The notes beneath the pieces are model-generated. The model was not told where the DNA came from, searched no databases, and saw nothing but the letters and a program-made list of their open reading frames with translations. This document shows positions 9,946 through 18,654 of a stretch of 64,000 bases of DNA, piece after piece. How positions within the stretch are numbered: the stretch's first letter is position 1; every line of letters starts with the position of its first letter. The position numbers and the translations under genes were made by a program. This stretch comes from Janthinobacterium rivuli (GTDB taxonomy: Bacteria; Pseudomonadota; Gammaproteobacteria; Burkholderiales; Burkholderiaceae_D), in assembly GCF_029690045.1 (NCBI RefSeq), contig NZ_CP121464.1, positions 3,348,001 to 3,412,000 of the forward strand, given 5' to 3'.

Positions 9946-12900
9946 GCACGCCTATCGTCAATCCAACCTGGGCCGGCCCGGTCCTGCTGACCCCGATCTA
10001 CCTCGACGCGCTGATGGTGGGCGCTCCGAACCAGACGGGCGACTGGGCCGCCGTCGCGGTGCAGTACGACCAGCTCGGCCTGCGCCTCGGGCAGCCGCAG
10101 CCGAGCGCGTTCGAAATTGCGTCGAACCCGCCCGCGCTCGGTATCCACCTGATCTGGACCGTGCCCAGCGCGCTGCGCCATGGCCAGGTGGACGCGCTGG
10201 GCGGCGTCAGCTTCCCCTCGCTGCCGAACCGCTGGATCGTCACACGCAGCTTCATCGCCCAGCCCGGCGACGTGCCGCAACTGACGGCCTGGGTGCTCGA
10301 GAGCGATTACCTCGGCCCCGCGCCCGAAGGCACCCACGTGTTTCCCGATCCCGACGGCGGCAGCACCTTGCGCTACATCGGCCGGCGCTTCGACCTGAGC
10401 GCCTGGGACGGCACCACCTCGACCTACGGCAAGGCCTTCCTGCAGGCGATGGGGCCGGGCGACCCGACCTATGTCGCGGTGTACGACAACATGACCAACG
10501 TGCTTGCCTTCCACGACGACATGGCGGGCGCGGCCGCCGGCGTGTACAGCTACAGCAGCTGCGGCTGGTATGCCACGCCGGACGACGATCCGCTCTACGG
10601 CAAGACGGTCGACATGCCGTCCGGCTTCACCACCGAAGAGCAGTGGCGGGCCATCATGGACACCATGCAGTGGACCGTCGGCAATGACGCCGACCTGGCC
10701 GACGCCGAGCTGGACTGGCAGGCCTGGCTGGCGGCCAACCCGGTCAGCGGCGGCCCGCCCCTGAACGCCGCCCAGAATCAGTGGCCGGCGCAGAACCTGT
10801 GCCACGGCTTTGTGTATGGCTTGCAATGGAAGGGGAGCGACGAGTTTTACCCGATCAACAAGATTCTGGACGGCACCAATCCGCCCACGGTGGCGATCGG
10901 CGCCAACGCCGAGGAGGCGCTGTCGGCCTGGCTGGCCAAGGAAGTCGGCAGCGTCGAGGCCGAAGCTTTGCTGCTCGCGTTCCAGCAGGACATGGTGTAC
11001 GACTACGTCGACAACCGCAGCGTGTTCCTGGTCCAGTCGCAGGCGGCGCGTTTCGCCACCCAGGGCGGCGGCAAGCAATGGGTCGTTTTCCAGGATGGGC
11101 AAACCTCGTCGCCGACCGACATCCCGACGGGCGCCTATTCGGTGCCGCTCGATCCGGCCGCAACCGCGGCCTTGATCAAGCTCAACAGCGACCAGTACCG
11201 GCTCGACGCCGACACCGCCTTGCTGGCCACCTTGAAGTGGCAGTTGTACGCGGCTTACTGGAAACTGGAAAACTATCCGCGCACCAATCCTGGCTACGGC
11301 GCCAAGGCGCAGGCGCAGATCGATGCCCTGAGCCCGCAGGTCGGCGCGCTGCAAGACCAGATCGCCGCGCTCGCGCTGACCCTGGAGCAGGACAGGGCGG
11401 CGCTGCAGACCCTGGTCGCGCCGCTGAACCTGACGATGAACACGATCAACCAGGCGCGCTTCAACTACCGCCAGGATCCGGTGATTCTGCTCGCTGGCGC
11501 CAGCCAGGACACCAAGTTCGGCGCCCTGGGTTCCAGCGCCGGCGACGGCCAGCTGTTCACCCGCTTCACCGGCCAGACCATTTACGCGATCGACGTCGTC
11601 TACACACCGGTGCCGTTTGACGTGACGCTGGCGGTGGACGATTTCCCGGCCATCGTGTGGCCGGCCGGCGTCATGATCCCGAAGGAAATGCATGACTATT
11701 GGTTCGAGACCTTCCTGCTCGACACCAACAACGCCCAATTGATCGCCGCGCGCGCGTTCGAAAAGGCGAACATTGTCCCGAGCGCGGCCCAGCTGGCCGA
11801 CCTGAGCGCGCAAATCGCGCGCCAGCAAACGCTGGCCTGGAACGGGCCGGCCGCCGAGGTGGTCGACGTGCGCACGATCGCCGGGACCGCCGGCCTGTAT
11901 GGCGTGCCGCCGGCCAAGCTGTCGGTTGCCGCCTGGACCCCGCCGTGGGCGCCGATTTACCTCGACTGGGAAATCGAATGGCATCCGAGCGCCGCCACCC
12001 CGCAAGCGATGCTGGCGGACTGGCAGCTCGACGAACTCGATTTCGAATGGACCGGCACCACCGTGACCGCCGCCGCCGCCACCTACACCGGGCGCAGCAT
12101 CCTGAACGGGCAAAGCGCGCTCGGCCTGCAGGACAAGCTCAACGACTTCCTCAACAGCGATCCGAACACGGCCCTGTTGCCGCAATACCAGATCGACGAA
12201 TTGCGCGACATGGCCGCCACCATCGGCCAGTTCGACGTGCTGGCCCAATCGATGTCCGGCATCATCCAGCAACTGATCATGCAACAGCTGAAAATGAGCA
12301 AGCTCAGCTCCGTCCAGAAGACCGAGATCGCCGAACTGCTCGCCGACGTGGCCAGCTACTTGCCCGATGCGGGCGCCGACCTGTTCTTTCCTATTCACGC
12401 CGGCCATTTCCGCATCCCCAAGCTGCAGGTGGTCGATGCCTACGGCCAGATCCTGCGCGGCTCGCAACTGAGCGACAACCTCGAACCGATCCGTAGCGCC
12501 AGCCTGGTGACCTTGGGCGAGGGCAACAGCAAATACATGCAGCTGACGCCGCGCGTGACGCAGCCGCTGCGGCTGGACTTCCGCATGGTGAAGGCGGACG
12601 ATGACAGCGTGCGCAGCAATTCGTCGGACCTCACCAGCGCCATCTGCGGCTGGGTGATCCCGAACCATATTGACCATAGCCTGGTGGTGTTCGACCCGGC
12701 CGGCAACAACCTGGGCGAGGTGATGCTCATCGACTACGGCAACGATGCGGTCGATGTCGGCTCCGGCTTGCGCTGGGACGCCGTGCCCGGCAGCAATGCG
12801 GTGCTGGGCAGCCCGCCCGAATTCGGCCCAGCCATGCGGCACCTGAACGATTTCGTCGACGGCATCCTGCTGCGCGGCTCCGAGGGATGTCCGGCCCTGC

Positions 12901-13733
12901 AGGAGTTGCTCGACGTAATAGATTCGAGCCTGTGGAAAGTCGACCCCCTGGGCCAGCCGATCCAGGGCAACCTGGCGATCCTGCTGGGCCGCCCGATCGC
13001 GATGGTGCGCGCCCTCGTCACGCTCGGCGTGAGCGGCTCGGACGCCAACGACCAGTCATGGGCCGACACCAGCATGAACGTCACCGGGGACTTCACGTCG
13101 GTGGCGCTGCCGCTGCGCATCGGCGACATCGGCTTGAGCAACAACGGCGTGATGGGTTACTTCCTCGACGACGACTACAGTTGCTTTTATCCCTACTACG
13201 GCTATGACGACCGGCTCGCCATCCCGCGCCGGGTGATGGCCGACCGCACTCTGGCGCCGCGCGACAAACTCGCGCGCATGGCCAGCGACCTGGCCGCCAG
13301 CGGCGCACCCGGCGCGCCCGGCCCGAACTCCTACCTGGTGGGCGACCCCGGCTTCACCACCGTGGCCGACGGCGTGACCACCCACAGCGTGACGATGCTG
13401 GTCGACCCGCGCGGCTGGATGCCGGCCATCTCCGGCTACCTGCCGGTGCAATGGCTGTCGTTGCCGGCCGGGCCGGTTAACAGCGCGCTCAACAACATGT
13501 CCACGACCTTCCGCACCGGTCCGGTATTGCTTGAGACGCCGCAGATCCAGTTGCCGCTGCCGGCCAGCGTGAAAGGCGTATGGACCTGGGTCGAGCGCTC
13601 CGGCGTGACCACCTGGAGCGAGAGCGACGCGCTCACCAGCGCCGCCGCCGTGGCGGCGCTGCCGGCCACGCGGCCGATCCTGAGCGAAGGCTGGCTCAAG
13701 CTGAGCGGCGCCCTGGGCGGCGACCAGCCTTGA
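9942..13733 (+). CDS. Unrecognised 1263-residue protein with central coiled coil
   Basis: The start is taken as the ATG of the ATGA overlap with the upstream gene; the open frame extends further upstream inside that gene, but without a better start. The protein is soluble-looking, with no signal peptide. Residues about 420-495 form an Ala/Leu/Gln-rich heptad-like stretch ('ALQDQIAALALTLEQDRAAL') that should be a coiled coil. The N-terminal 300 residues and the C-terminal part near residue 1076 ('DYSCFYPYYGYDDRL') are rich in aromatic and acidic residues, as in structural or binding proteins. I do not recognise a family. Its size and translational coupling argue for an assembly role with the neighbouring large proteins; that is inference only. 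Confidence 0.85.
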   Translation: MSTPIVNPTWAGPVLLTPIYLDALMVGAPNQTGDWAAVAVQYDQLGLRLGQPQPSAFEIASNPPALGIHLIWTVPSALRHGQVDALGGVSFPSLPNRWIVTRSFIAQPGDVPQLTAWVLESDYLGPAPEGTHVFPDPDGGSTLRYIGRRFDLSAWDGTTSTYGKAFLQAMGPGDPTYVAVYDNMTNVLAFHDDMAGAAAGVYSYSSCGWYATPDDDPLYGKTVDMPSGFTTEEQWRAIMDTMQWTVGNDADLADAELDWQAWLAANPVSGGPPLNAAQNQWPAQNLCHGFVYGLQWKGSDEFYPINKILDGTNPPTVAIGANAEEALSAWLAKEVGSVEAEALLLAFQQDMVYDYVDNRSVFLVQSQAARFATQGGGKQWVVFQDGQTSSPTDIPTGAYSVPLDPAATAALIKLNSDQYRLDADTALLATLKWQLYAAYWKLENYPRTNPGYGAKAQAQIDALSPQVGALQDQIAALALTLEQDRAALQTLVAPLNLTMNTINQARFNYRQDPVILLAGASQDTKFGALGSSAGDGQLFTRFTGQTIYAIDVVYTPVPFDVTLAVDDFPAIVWPAGVMIPKEMHDYWFETFLLDTNNAQLIAARAFEKANIVPSAAQLADLSAQIARQQTLAWNGPAAEVVDVRTIAGTAGLYGVPPAKLSVAAWTPPWAPIYLDWEIEWHPSAATPQAMLADWQLDELDFEWTGTTVTAAAATYTGRSILNGQSALGLQDKLNDFLNSDPNTALLPQYQIDELRDMAATIGQFDVLAQSMSGIIQQLIMQQLKMSKLSSVQKTEIAELLADVASYLPDAGADLFFPIHAGHFRIPKLQVVDAYGQILRGSQLSDNLEPIRSASLVTLGEGNSKYMQLTPRVTQPLRLDFRMVKADDDSVRSNSSDLTSAICGWVIPNHIDHSLVVFDPAGNNLGEVMLIDYGNDAVDVGSGLRWDAVPGSNAVLGSPPEFGPAMRHLNDFVDGILLRGSEGCPALQELLDVIDSSLWKVDPLGQPIQGNLAILLGRPIAMVRALVTLGVSGSDANDQSWADTSMNVTGDFTSVALPLRIGDIGLSNNGVMGYFLDDDYSCFYPYYGYDDRLAIPRRVMADRTLAPRDKLARMASDLAASGAPGAPGPNSYLVGDPGFTTVADGVTTHSVTMLVDPRGWMPAISGYLPVQWLSLPAGPVNSALNNMSTTFRTGPVLLETPQIQLPLPASVKGVWTWVERSGVTTWSESDALTSAAAVAALPATRPILSEGWLKLSGALGGDQP

Positions 13734-13765
13734 TTTTTCACTTACCCCGATAGAAGAAAGATGCG

Positions 13766-15118
13766 ATGAGCGCGACAGTCCTCACTTATGTACTCTCCCC
13801 GGCCACGGCCGTGGCCAACAGCCGCGTCAATTTCACCCTCGTGGCCAGCAACGGCGGCGCCAAGCCCTTGCAGCTGACGCCGAACGATGAAATCTACATC
13901 TGCCTGCCGGTGGGCAGCGGCGCCACCGACTTGACGGCGGACTTGAGCACGGTCAACACCGGGGCGCCTGCCAGCTGGCGCTGCAGCAAGAACGCCTCGG
14001 CCGCCCCGTACAATTTCCTGATTTCGCCGAGCCAGAACGTCACGCTCGCCGCAGGCGCCTTCCTGGCCTTCGAATTCAATGCGGTGGTCATCAATCTGGA
14101 GCAGGGCAACGTATCCGTGCTGCTCGATGAGTTCATCGGTGCCGGCCAGGCCAAGACCAGCTTCCCGGTATCAAAAAGCGTGGCGGTGCTCAGCATCGTG
14201 GCGCAGGCGGTCCCGCAGATTGTCGGCCTGGGCCAGAGTACGACCCTGAAATGGACGGCGGCCAAGGCCGCCTACGTGACGATTTCGCCGCTGCCGAACC
14301 AGTACAAGACCATCGACCAGCTGGTCACGACACCGTCGAAGGACGTGGCCCCCGGCGCGGTGCAGGTCGCCTACACTTTCTACGCGTGGACGCCTTCGCA
14401 AGAATTCGCGCGCGACATCGTGGTGGTGACGATCAGCGCGCCGGTAGTCGAGAGTTTCGAACCCAAAAACAGCCCGGCCATCAATTATTTCGATACCGTC
14501 ACCTTGAGCTGGAATGTCGACTACGCCCAAACGGTGCAACTGACCACGGACACGGGCGTGGTGCAGGTGGGCAGTTCCGGCAGCTTGCCCGTGCAGCCCT
14601 ACAACAGGTTGCAAGGCAATTCGGCCACCTACACGTTGCGCGCGACCGGGCTTGGCCAGCCGGTGCTGGCGCAGATCGACATCCCGTTCAAGCCGGTGAC
14701 GGTCGATTACTTCCGCTATCCGGCCTTCGGCGTGACCAACACCTACCAGGTCGGCGTGAGCAACGGCGTTTGGCAGGTTGACCAGTTCACCGGCTATTTC
14801 CGGCTCACGGCGAGCGGCGCCTACGGGCCGGTGGTTCAATACCTGGGCGATTATCCTTCGCTGCAGGTGCAGGTGTTCCTCGCCAGCGCCGACAGCGTGG
14901 CCGCCGGCACGGCGGTGACGCTGCAATGGCAAACCAGCCTGGCGCTGTCGGCCAACCTTGGCGCGAACGGCGTGAGCCGCGCCATCGCCAGCGACCAGGT
15001 GGCCAAGGGCAGCGTCGTCGTCAACCCGGCCGTCACGACCGACTATGTGCTCAGCGTCAGCGACGCCAACGGCAACATCGTGACCAGTTCCCTCAGTGTC
15101 GTCGTCAGCCCGTCGTAA
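13766..15118 (+). CDS. Ig-like beta-sandwich repeat protein (450 residues)
   Basis: At least three beta-sandwich modules can be seen, starting near residues 143, 225 and 365, each carrying the sequence pattern of bacterial Ig-like folds: a 'G..TTLKW', 'F..VTLSWNV' or 'G..VTLQWQ' strand followed by a strand with alternating hydrophobics. The first 140 residues form another beta-rich domain. There is no signal peptide, membrane anchor or LPXTG/PEP-CTERM sorting signal, which is unusual for Ig-like repeats, as these are mostly extracellular. The ATG at 13766 is preceded by 'agaaagatgcg'. It sits 32 bases after the 1263-residue gene and 30 bases before the ACP gene, so it joins the structural and acyl-chemistry halves of the cluster. 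Confidence 0.85.
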   Translation: MSATVLTYVLSPATAVANSRVNFTLVASNGGAKPLQLTPNDEIYICLPVGSGATDLTADLSTVNTGAPASWRCSKNASAAPYNFLISPSQNVTLAAGAFLAFEFNAVVINLEQGNVSVLLDEFIGAGQAKTSFPVSKSVAVLSIVAQAVPQIVGLGQSTTLKWTAAKAAYVTISPLPNQYKTIDQLVTTPSKDVAPGAVQVAYTFYAWTPSQEFARDIVVVTISAPVVESFEPKNSPAINYFDTVTLSWNVDYAQTVQLTTDTGVVQVGSSGSLPVQPYNRLQGNSATYTLRATGLGQPVLAQIDIPFKPVTVDYFRYPAFGVTNTYQVGVSNGVWQVDQFTGYFRLTASGAYGPVVQYLGDYPSLQVQVFLASADSVAAGTAVTLQWQTSLALSANLGANGVSRAIASDQVAKGSVVVNPAVTTDYVLSVSDANGNIVTSSLSVVVSPS

Positions 15119-15148
15119 TCAATCAACCCTGCCAAATGGAGCAATCTT

Positions 15149-15421
15149 ATGCGAGAATCTGAACGTGTCATTTACGAAGCCATCCGCAAGGTCAAACCCT
15201 CGCTGATCGAAACCGAGCTCACCCCCGCGACCCGCTTCGACAAGTTCGACATTGCGTCGCTGGAAATGGCGATGATCGTGTTCGAGATCAACGACGCCTT
15301 CGACATCGAGATCGAACTCTACACCTTGATGACCCTGGACACCATCGAGGACGCCTGCGTCCACGTCGACCAGGAGCGCCGCAAGAACGGAGCGGTCGGG
15401 ACGGTGGTCGCCGATGCATGA
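15149..15421 (+). CDS. Acyl carrier protein with ASL instead of DSL attachment motif
   Basis: This 90-residue acidic helical protein has the length and helix pattern of an acyl carrier protein: helix I (ERVIYEAIRKVKP), the loop and the phosphopantetheine region at residues 33-40 (FDIASLEM), then helices II and III ('EINDAFDIEIE', 'LMTLDTIEDAC'). Ser37 is the expected attachment residue for 4'-phosphopantetheine. The residue before it is Ala rather than the usual Asp, while an Asp is present two positions earlier. It should carry the acyl chain for the two following ketosynthases and the ketoreductase. Its last 8 bases overlap the start of the first ketosynthase. No phosphopantetheinyl transferase is present in the window. 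Confidence 0.85.
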   Translation: MRESERVIYEAIRKVKPSLIETELTPATRFDKFDIASLEMAMIVFEINDAFDIEIELYTLMTLDTIEDACVHVDQERRKNGAVGTVVADA

Positions 15422-16643
15422 GCTGAGCGACGAGCAAAGGGTGGTCATCACCGGCATGGGCTGCGTGTCGGCGAGCGGGATCGGGGTGGCGCCGTTCTGG
15501 GATGCGCTGATCCATGCCAAATCGGCGATCCGTCCCGTCACCCGGACCCAGGTGGGGCATACGATCACGGCGCCGGCCGCCGTAGTCGAAGGCTTCCAGT
15601 TGCAGCAGCACATACGCACCAGCCAGCAACCGCTGCTCGACCCGTTCTCGCAGTACGCGCTGGTGGCGGCCCAGGAGGCGATCGCCGACGCCGGCTGGAA
15701 CCGCGAGCAGGTTCCGGGCGACCAGGTGGCCGTGATCCTGGGCACCACCAGCGGCGGCGAGGCCTCGCGCGAGGCCGAGGCGATCCGCCTGTTCCACCTC
15801 GGCAAAAAGAGCTGCAATCCGGCGCTGGTGGTGCGCACCAACCATCAGGCGTCGGTCAGCTGCATCTCGATGGAATTCGGCTTCACGGGCCCGGCCTTCG
15901 TGGTCCATAGCGGCTGCGCCTCGGGCACGCACGCGATCGCGCAGGCCTTTTTGATGCTGCGCCACGGCCACGCCGGCTACGCCATCAGCGGCGGCAGCGA
16001 GGCCAGCGTCATCTATTCGACCCTGCTCGCCTTTCAGGCCATGGGCGTGCTGGCCAGCGACACCTGCCGCCCGTTTTCGAGCGGCCGCAGCGGCCTGGCG
16101 CTGGGCGAGGGCGCCGGCGTGGTGGCGCTCGAAACGCTGGCCTCGGCGCGCGCGCGCGGCGCCGTCGTGTACGCCGAACTGGCGGGCGTCGGCATCACCT
16201 CGGACGCGGGCGACCCGGTCAACCCGCTCGCGCAGGGCTCGGCCGCGGCCATGAACAAGGCGATGCGCTCGGCCGGCCTGCGCCCCGATCAGATCGGCTA
16301 CATCAACGCCCACGGCAGCGGCACCGAATCGAACGACCTGGTCGAAAGCGCGGCGATCCGCAGCGTGTTCGGTGCGCGCGACGCGGTGGCCGTGTCGTCG
16401 ACCAAGGCGGTGCACGGGCACGCGCTGGGCGCGACCGGCGGCTTCGAGTTGATCGCCGCCACCCTCGCGCTCAAGCACGGCCTGATCCCGCCGACCGCCA
16501 ATTTCCTCAAGCGCGATCCGCTGTGCGACATCGACATGGTGCCCAATGAACTGCGCGAAAAGCGGATCGATGCCGCCTTGTCCAATTCCTTCGGCCTGGG
16601 CGGCATGAATTCGGTGCTCGCCATCAAGCGTTGCCCGGCATGA
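15414..16643 (+). CDS. Beta-ketoacyl-ACP synthase (FabF/KAS II type), first of two
   Basis: Condenses an acyl primer with malonyl-ACP in fatty-acid or polyketide-like chain elongation. The 409-residue length is typical of KAS II. The thiolase-fold active site is intact: Cys168 in 'HSGCASGTHAIAQA', His300 in 'NAHGSGT' and His336 in 'HGHALGATGG'. The N-terminus 'RVVITGMGCVSASG' is the standard start of this family. The gene overlaps the ACP gene by 8 bases and the second ketosynthase by 4 bases. Because the catalytic Cys is present it is not a chain-length factor. Substrate and chain length cannot be read from the sequence. Confidence 0.92.
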   Translation: MHELSDEQRVVITGMGCVSASGIGVAPFWDALIHAKSAIRPVTRTQVGHTITAPAAVVEGFQLQQHIRTSQQPLLDPFSQYALVAAQEAIADAGWNREQVPGDQVAVILGTTSGGEASREAEAIRLFHLGKKSCNPALVVRTNHQASVSCISMEFGFTGPAFVVHSGCASGTHAIAQAFLMLRHGHAGYAISGGSEASVIYSTLLAFQAMGVLASDTCRPFSSGRSGLALGEGAGVVALETLASARARGAVVYAELAGVGITSDAGDPVNPLAQGSAAAMNKAMRSAGLRPDQIGYINAHGSGTESNDLVESAAIRSVFGARDAVAVSSTKAVHGHALGATGGFELIAATLALKHGLIPPTANFLKRDPLCDIDMVPNELREKRIDAALSNSFGLGGMNSVLAIKRCPA

Positions 16644-17899
16644 CGAGCTCGCACATGGCCGCCCAGCGGCGCGTGGTGGTCACGGGAATGGGCGTGGTCT
16701 CGGCCGCCGGCAACGACCTGGCCAGTTATTGGGACAATTTGCGCAACGGGCGCAGCGGCGTGGCCGCGCTCAGCCGCGAGGGCGAGCAGTGGTGCGCGAC
16801 GGCGCAGGAACCTGTACGCCTGATCGGCGCCCAGGTCAGCCTGCCGGCCGCGCGCACGGTGGCGGCCAATATATCGCCCGAAAGCATCGACGATTTCGCG
16901 CGCTTCGCCCTGCACGCGGCCGAACAGGCGATGCGCCAGGCCGGCTTCGACTACCTGATGGAGAACAGGGAAGAGGTCGGCGTGGTGCTGGGCACGGCGA
17001 TGGGCGGCGAGGATGCGCGCAACCTGGCCGGCTTCCGGGTGTATGTCAAGCGGCGTCCGCCGGCGCCACAAACCCTGATCCGCGCCATGGCCAACGCCGG
17101 CGCGAGCACCGTCTCGATGGCCTTCGGCCTGCAAGGGCCGAGCCACTCGGTGGTGAGCGCCTGCGCCTCGGCCACGCACGCCATCGGACAGGCTTACCAG
17201 ATGATACGGGCCGGCCTGGCCGACGTGATGCTGGCCGGCGGCAGCGAACAGTTGCCGTCGTACAGCCTGTACAGCGCGTGGCGCCAGATGCGCGTGCTTT
17301 CGCCGGACGCCTGCCGGCCCTTCGGGGCCGACCGCAACGGCATGGTGCTGGGCGAGGGCGCCGGCGTGCTGGTGCTCGAAACGCTGGCCTCGGCGCGCGC
17401 GCGTGGCGCCACCATCCTTGGCGAAATCTGCGGCTTTGCGATGAACGCCTCGGCCGCCGACTGGACCCGTCCCGACAGCGCCAGCATGGCGCGCTGCATC
17501 GCGCGGGCCGTCAAGAGTGCCGGACTCGACGTCGAGCAGGTCGGCTTCGTGATCGCGCACGGCACCGGCACCTTGCTCAACGACGCGGCCGAGAGCGAGG
17601 CCATCCACGCAGTGTTCGGCCGCCACGGCGCCAGCGTGCCTGTCTCGGGCGGCAAGGCGATCCACGGGCACGCTTTGGGCGCCACCGGCGCGCTGGAATG
17701 CATCAGCGCGCTGCTGGCGCTCGAGCACGGGGTGGTTCCGCCGATCGGCGCGCCGCACATTCCCGACCCCGCCAGCAGGCTCAACATCGTCCATGGGACG
17801 GCCATCGGGCATGGCAAGCGCCATGCACTGTGCAATTCGTTCGCCTTTGGCGGACTCAACGGCGTGCTGGCAGTCGGGCGCCACGACGGGGAACCATGA
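16640..17899 (+). CDS. Beta-ketoacyl-ACP synthase (FabF/KAS II type), second of two
   Basis: A second complete ketosynthase of about 419 residues. The chosen ATG overlaps the previous stop (ATGA at 16640-16643); a TTG three codons upstream is possible but less likely. The catalytic residues are Cys175 in 'SACASATHAIGQAYQ', His307 in 'IAHGTGT' and His344 in 'HGHALGATGA'. It is clearly a paralogue of the preceding enzyme, sharing 'GEGAGVLVLETLASARARGA' almost unchanged. Two intact ketosynthases in tandem suggest two condensation steps with different substrate preference, as in aryl polyene or unusual fatty-acid pathways, rather than a type II polyketide KS/CLF pair. The stop overlaps the next start (ATGA). 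Confidence 0.92.
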   Translation: MTSSHMAAQRRVVVTGMGVVSAAGNDLASYWDNLRNGRSGVAALSREGEQWCATAQEPVRLIGAQVSLPAARTVAANISPESIDDFARFALHAAEQAMRQAGFDYLMENREEVGVVLGTAMGGEDARNLAGFRVYVKRRPPAPQTLIRAMANAGASTVSMAFGLQGPSHSVVSACASATHAIGQAYQMIRAGLADVMLAGGSEQLPSYSLYSAWRQMRVLSPDACRPFGADRNGMVLGEGAGVLVLETLASARARGATILGEICGFAMNASAADWTRPDSASMARCIARAVKSAGLDVEQVGFVIAHGTGTLLNDAAESEAIHAVFGRHGASVPVSGGKAIHGHALGATGALECISALLALEHGVVPPIGAPHIPDPASRLNIVHGTAIGHGKRHALCNSFAFGGLNGVLAVGRHDGEP

Positions 17900-18645
17900 T
17901 GCTGCTGAAAAAACTCTACTTCATCGCCAGGACGCGCCTGCTCAACTACAAGATCGTCAGCGTGTTCAACCCCATCTTCAACCGGGTGATCGGGGGCGAC
18001 AAGCGGCCGCTGTACTTCGACATCGACGAGACCTGTCCCGCCTTGCGCCTGTTCGAGCAGAACTATGACGCGATCCGGGCCGAGCTTGACGCCGTGCTGC
18101 CGCACCAGCACGAAATGCCGCGCTACCACGACATCGATATCGACCTGTTGTATGCCTCGGGCCGCTACAACCGCGAGAAGCGCTGGAACGTGTTCATGCT
18201 GTACTGCTACGGCGAGAAGCCGGAATTCAACCGCAAGCAGTGCCCGAAGACCTGCGAACTGCTCGACGCGATTCCGCACCTGTGCCAGGGATTCTTTTCG
18301 ATCCTCGATCCCGGCAAGTCGATCCCGCGCCACACCAGCCCCTCGCGCTACTACCTGCGCTACCACCTCGGCCTGAAAGTGCCGAAGCACAATCCGCCGT
18401 CGCTGCTGCTGCACGACACCAAATACACCTGGAAGGAAGGCGAGGCAGTGCTGTTCGACGACAGCTGGGACCATGAAATCATCAACGACGCCCAGGAAGT
18501 GCGGGTCGTGCTGATTGTGGACGTGCTGCGCCCGATGCCGCAGCCGGCGCACATGCTGGGCCGCCTGATCATGCTGATGGCGCGCCGCGTCTACGCCATC
18601 GGCACCCACCGGCGTGCCAGCAACTACACCTGGAAAACCGATTAA
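17896..18645 (+). CDS. Aspartyl/asparaginyl beta-hydroxylase-like Fe(II)/2-oxoglutarate oxygenase
   Basis: About 249 residues, starting at the ATGATG that overlaps the ketosynthase stop. The C-terminal half matches the AspH/LpxO superfamily: His146 in 'PRHTSPSRYYLRYHLGL', 'WKEGEAVLFDDSWDHE' with His193, and Arg203 in 'VRVVLIVDVLRPM', the expected 2-oxoglutarate contact. The usual Asp two residues after the first His (HxD) is replaced by Ser (HTS), as in animal AspH, which works with two His only. The N-terminus is basic and amphipathic ('MMLLKKLYFIARTRLL') and may touch the membrane. In this cluster it could hydroxylate the acyl product, a lipid headgroup or Asp/Asn in one of the large proteins; I cannot choose. 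A second superfamily member, at 61145-62044, keeps HRD. Confidence 0.85.
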   Translation: MMLLKKLYFIARTRLLNYKIVSVFNPIFNRVIGGDKRPLYFDIDETCPALRLFEQNYDAIRAELDAVLPHQHEMPRYHDIDIDLLYASGRYNREKRWNVFMLYCYGEKPEFNRKQCPKTCELLDAIPHLCQGFFSILDPGKSIPRHTSPSRYYLRYHLGLKVPKHNPPSLLLHDTKYTWKEGEAVLFDDSWDHEIINDAQEVRVVLIVDVLRPMPQPAHMLGRLIMLMARRVYAIGTHRRASNYTWKTD

Positions 18646-18654
18646 GGAGTTCCC

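Noticed and set aside
9291..12842. An 1183-codon open frame on the minus strand
   Set aside because: It is a shadow of the 312- and 1263-residue genes, with the same Arg/His-rich composition and no start signal.
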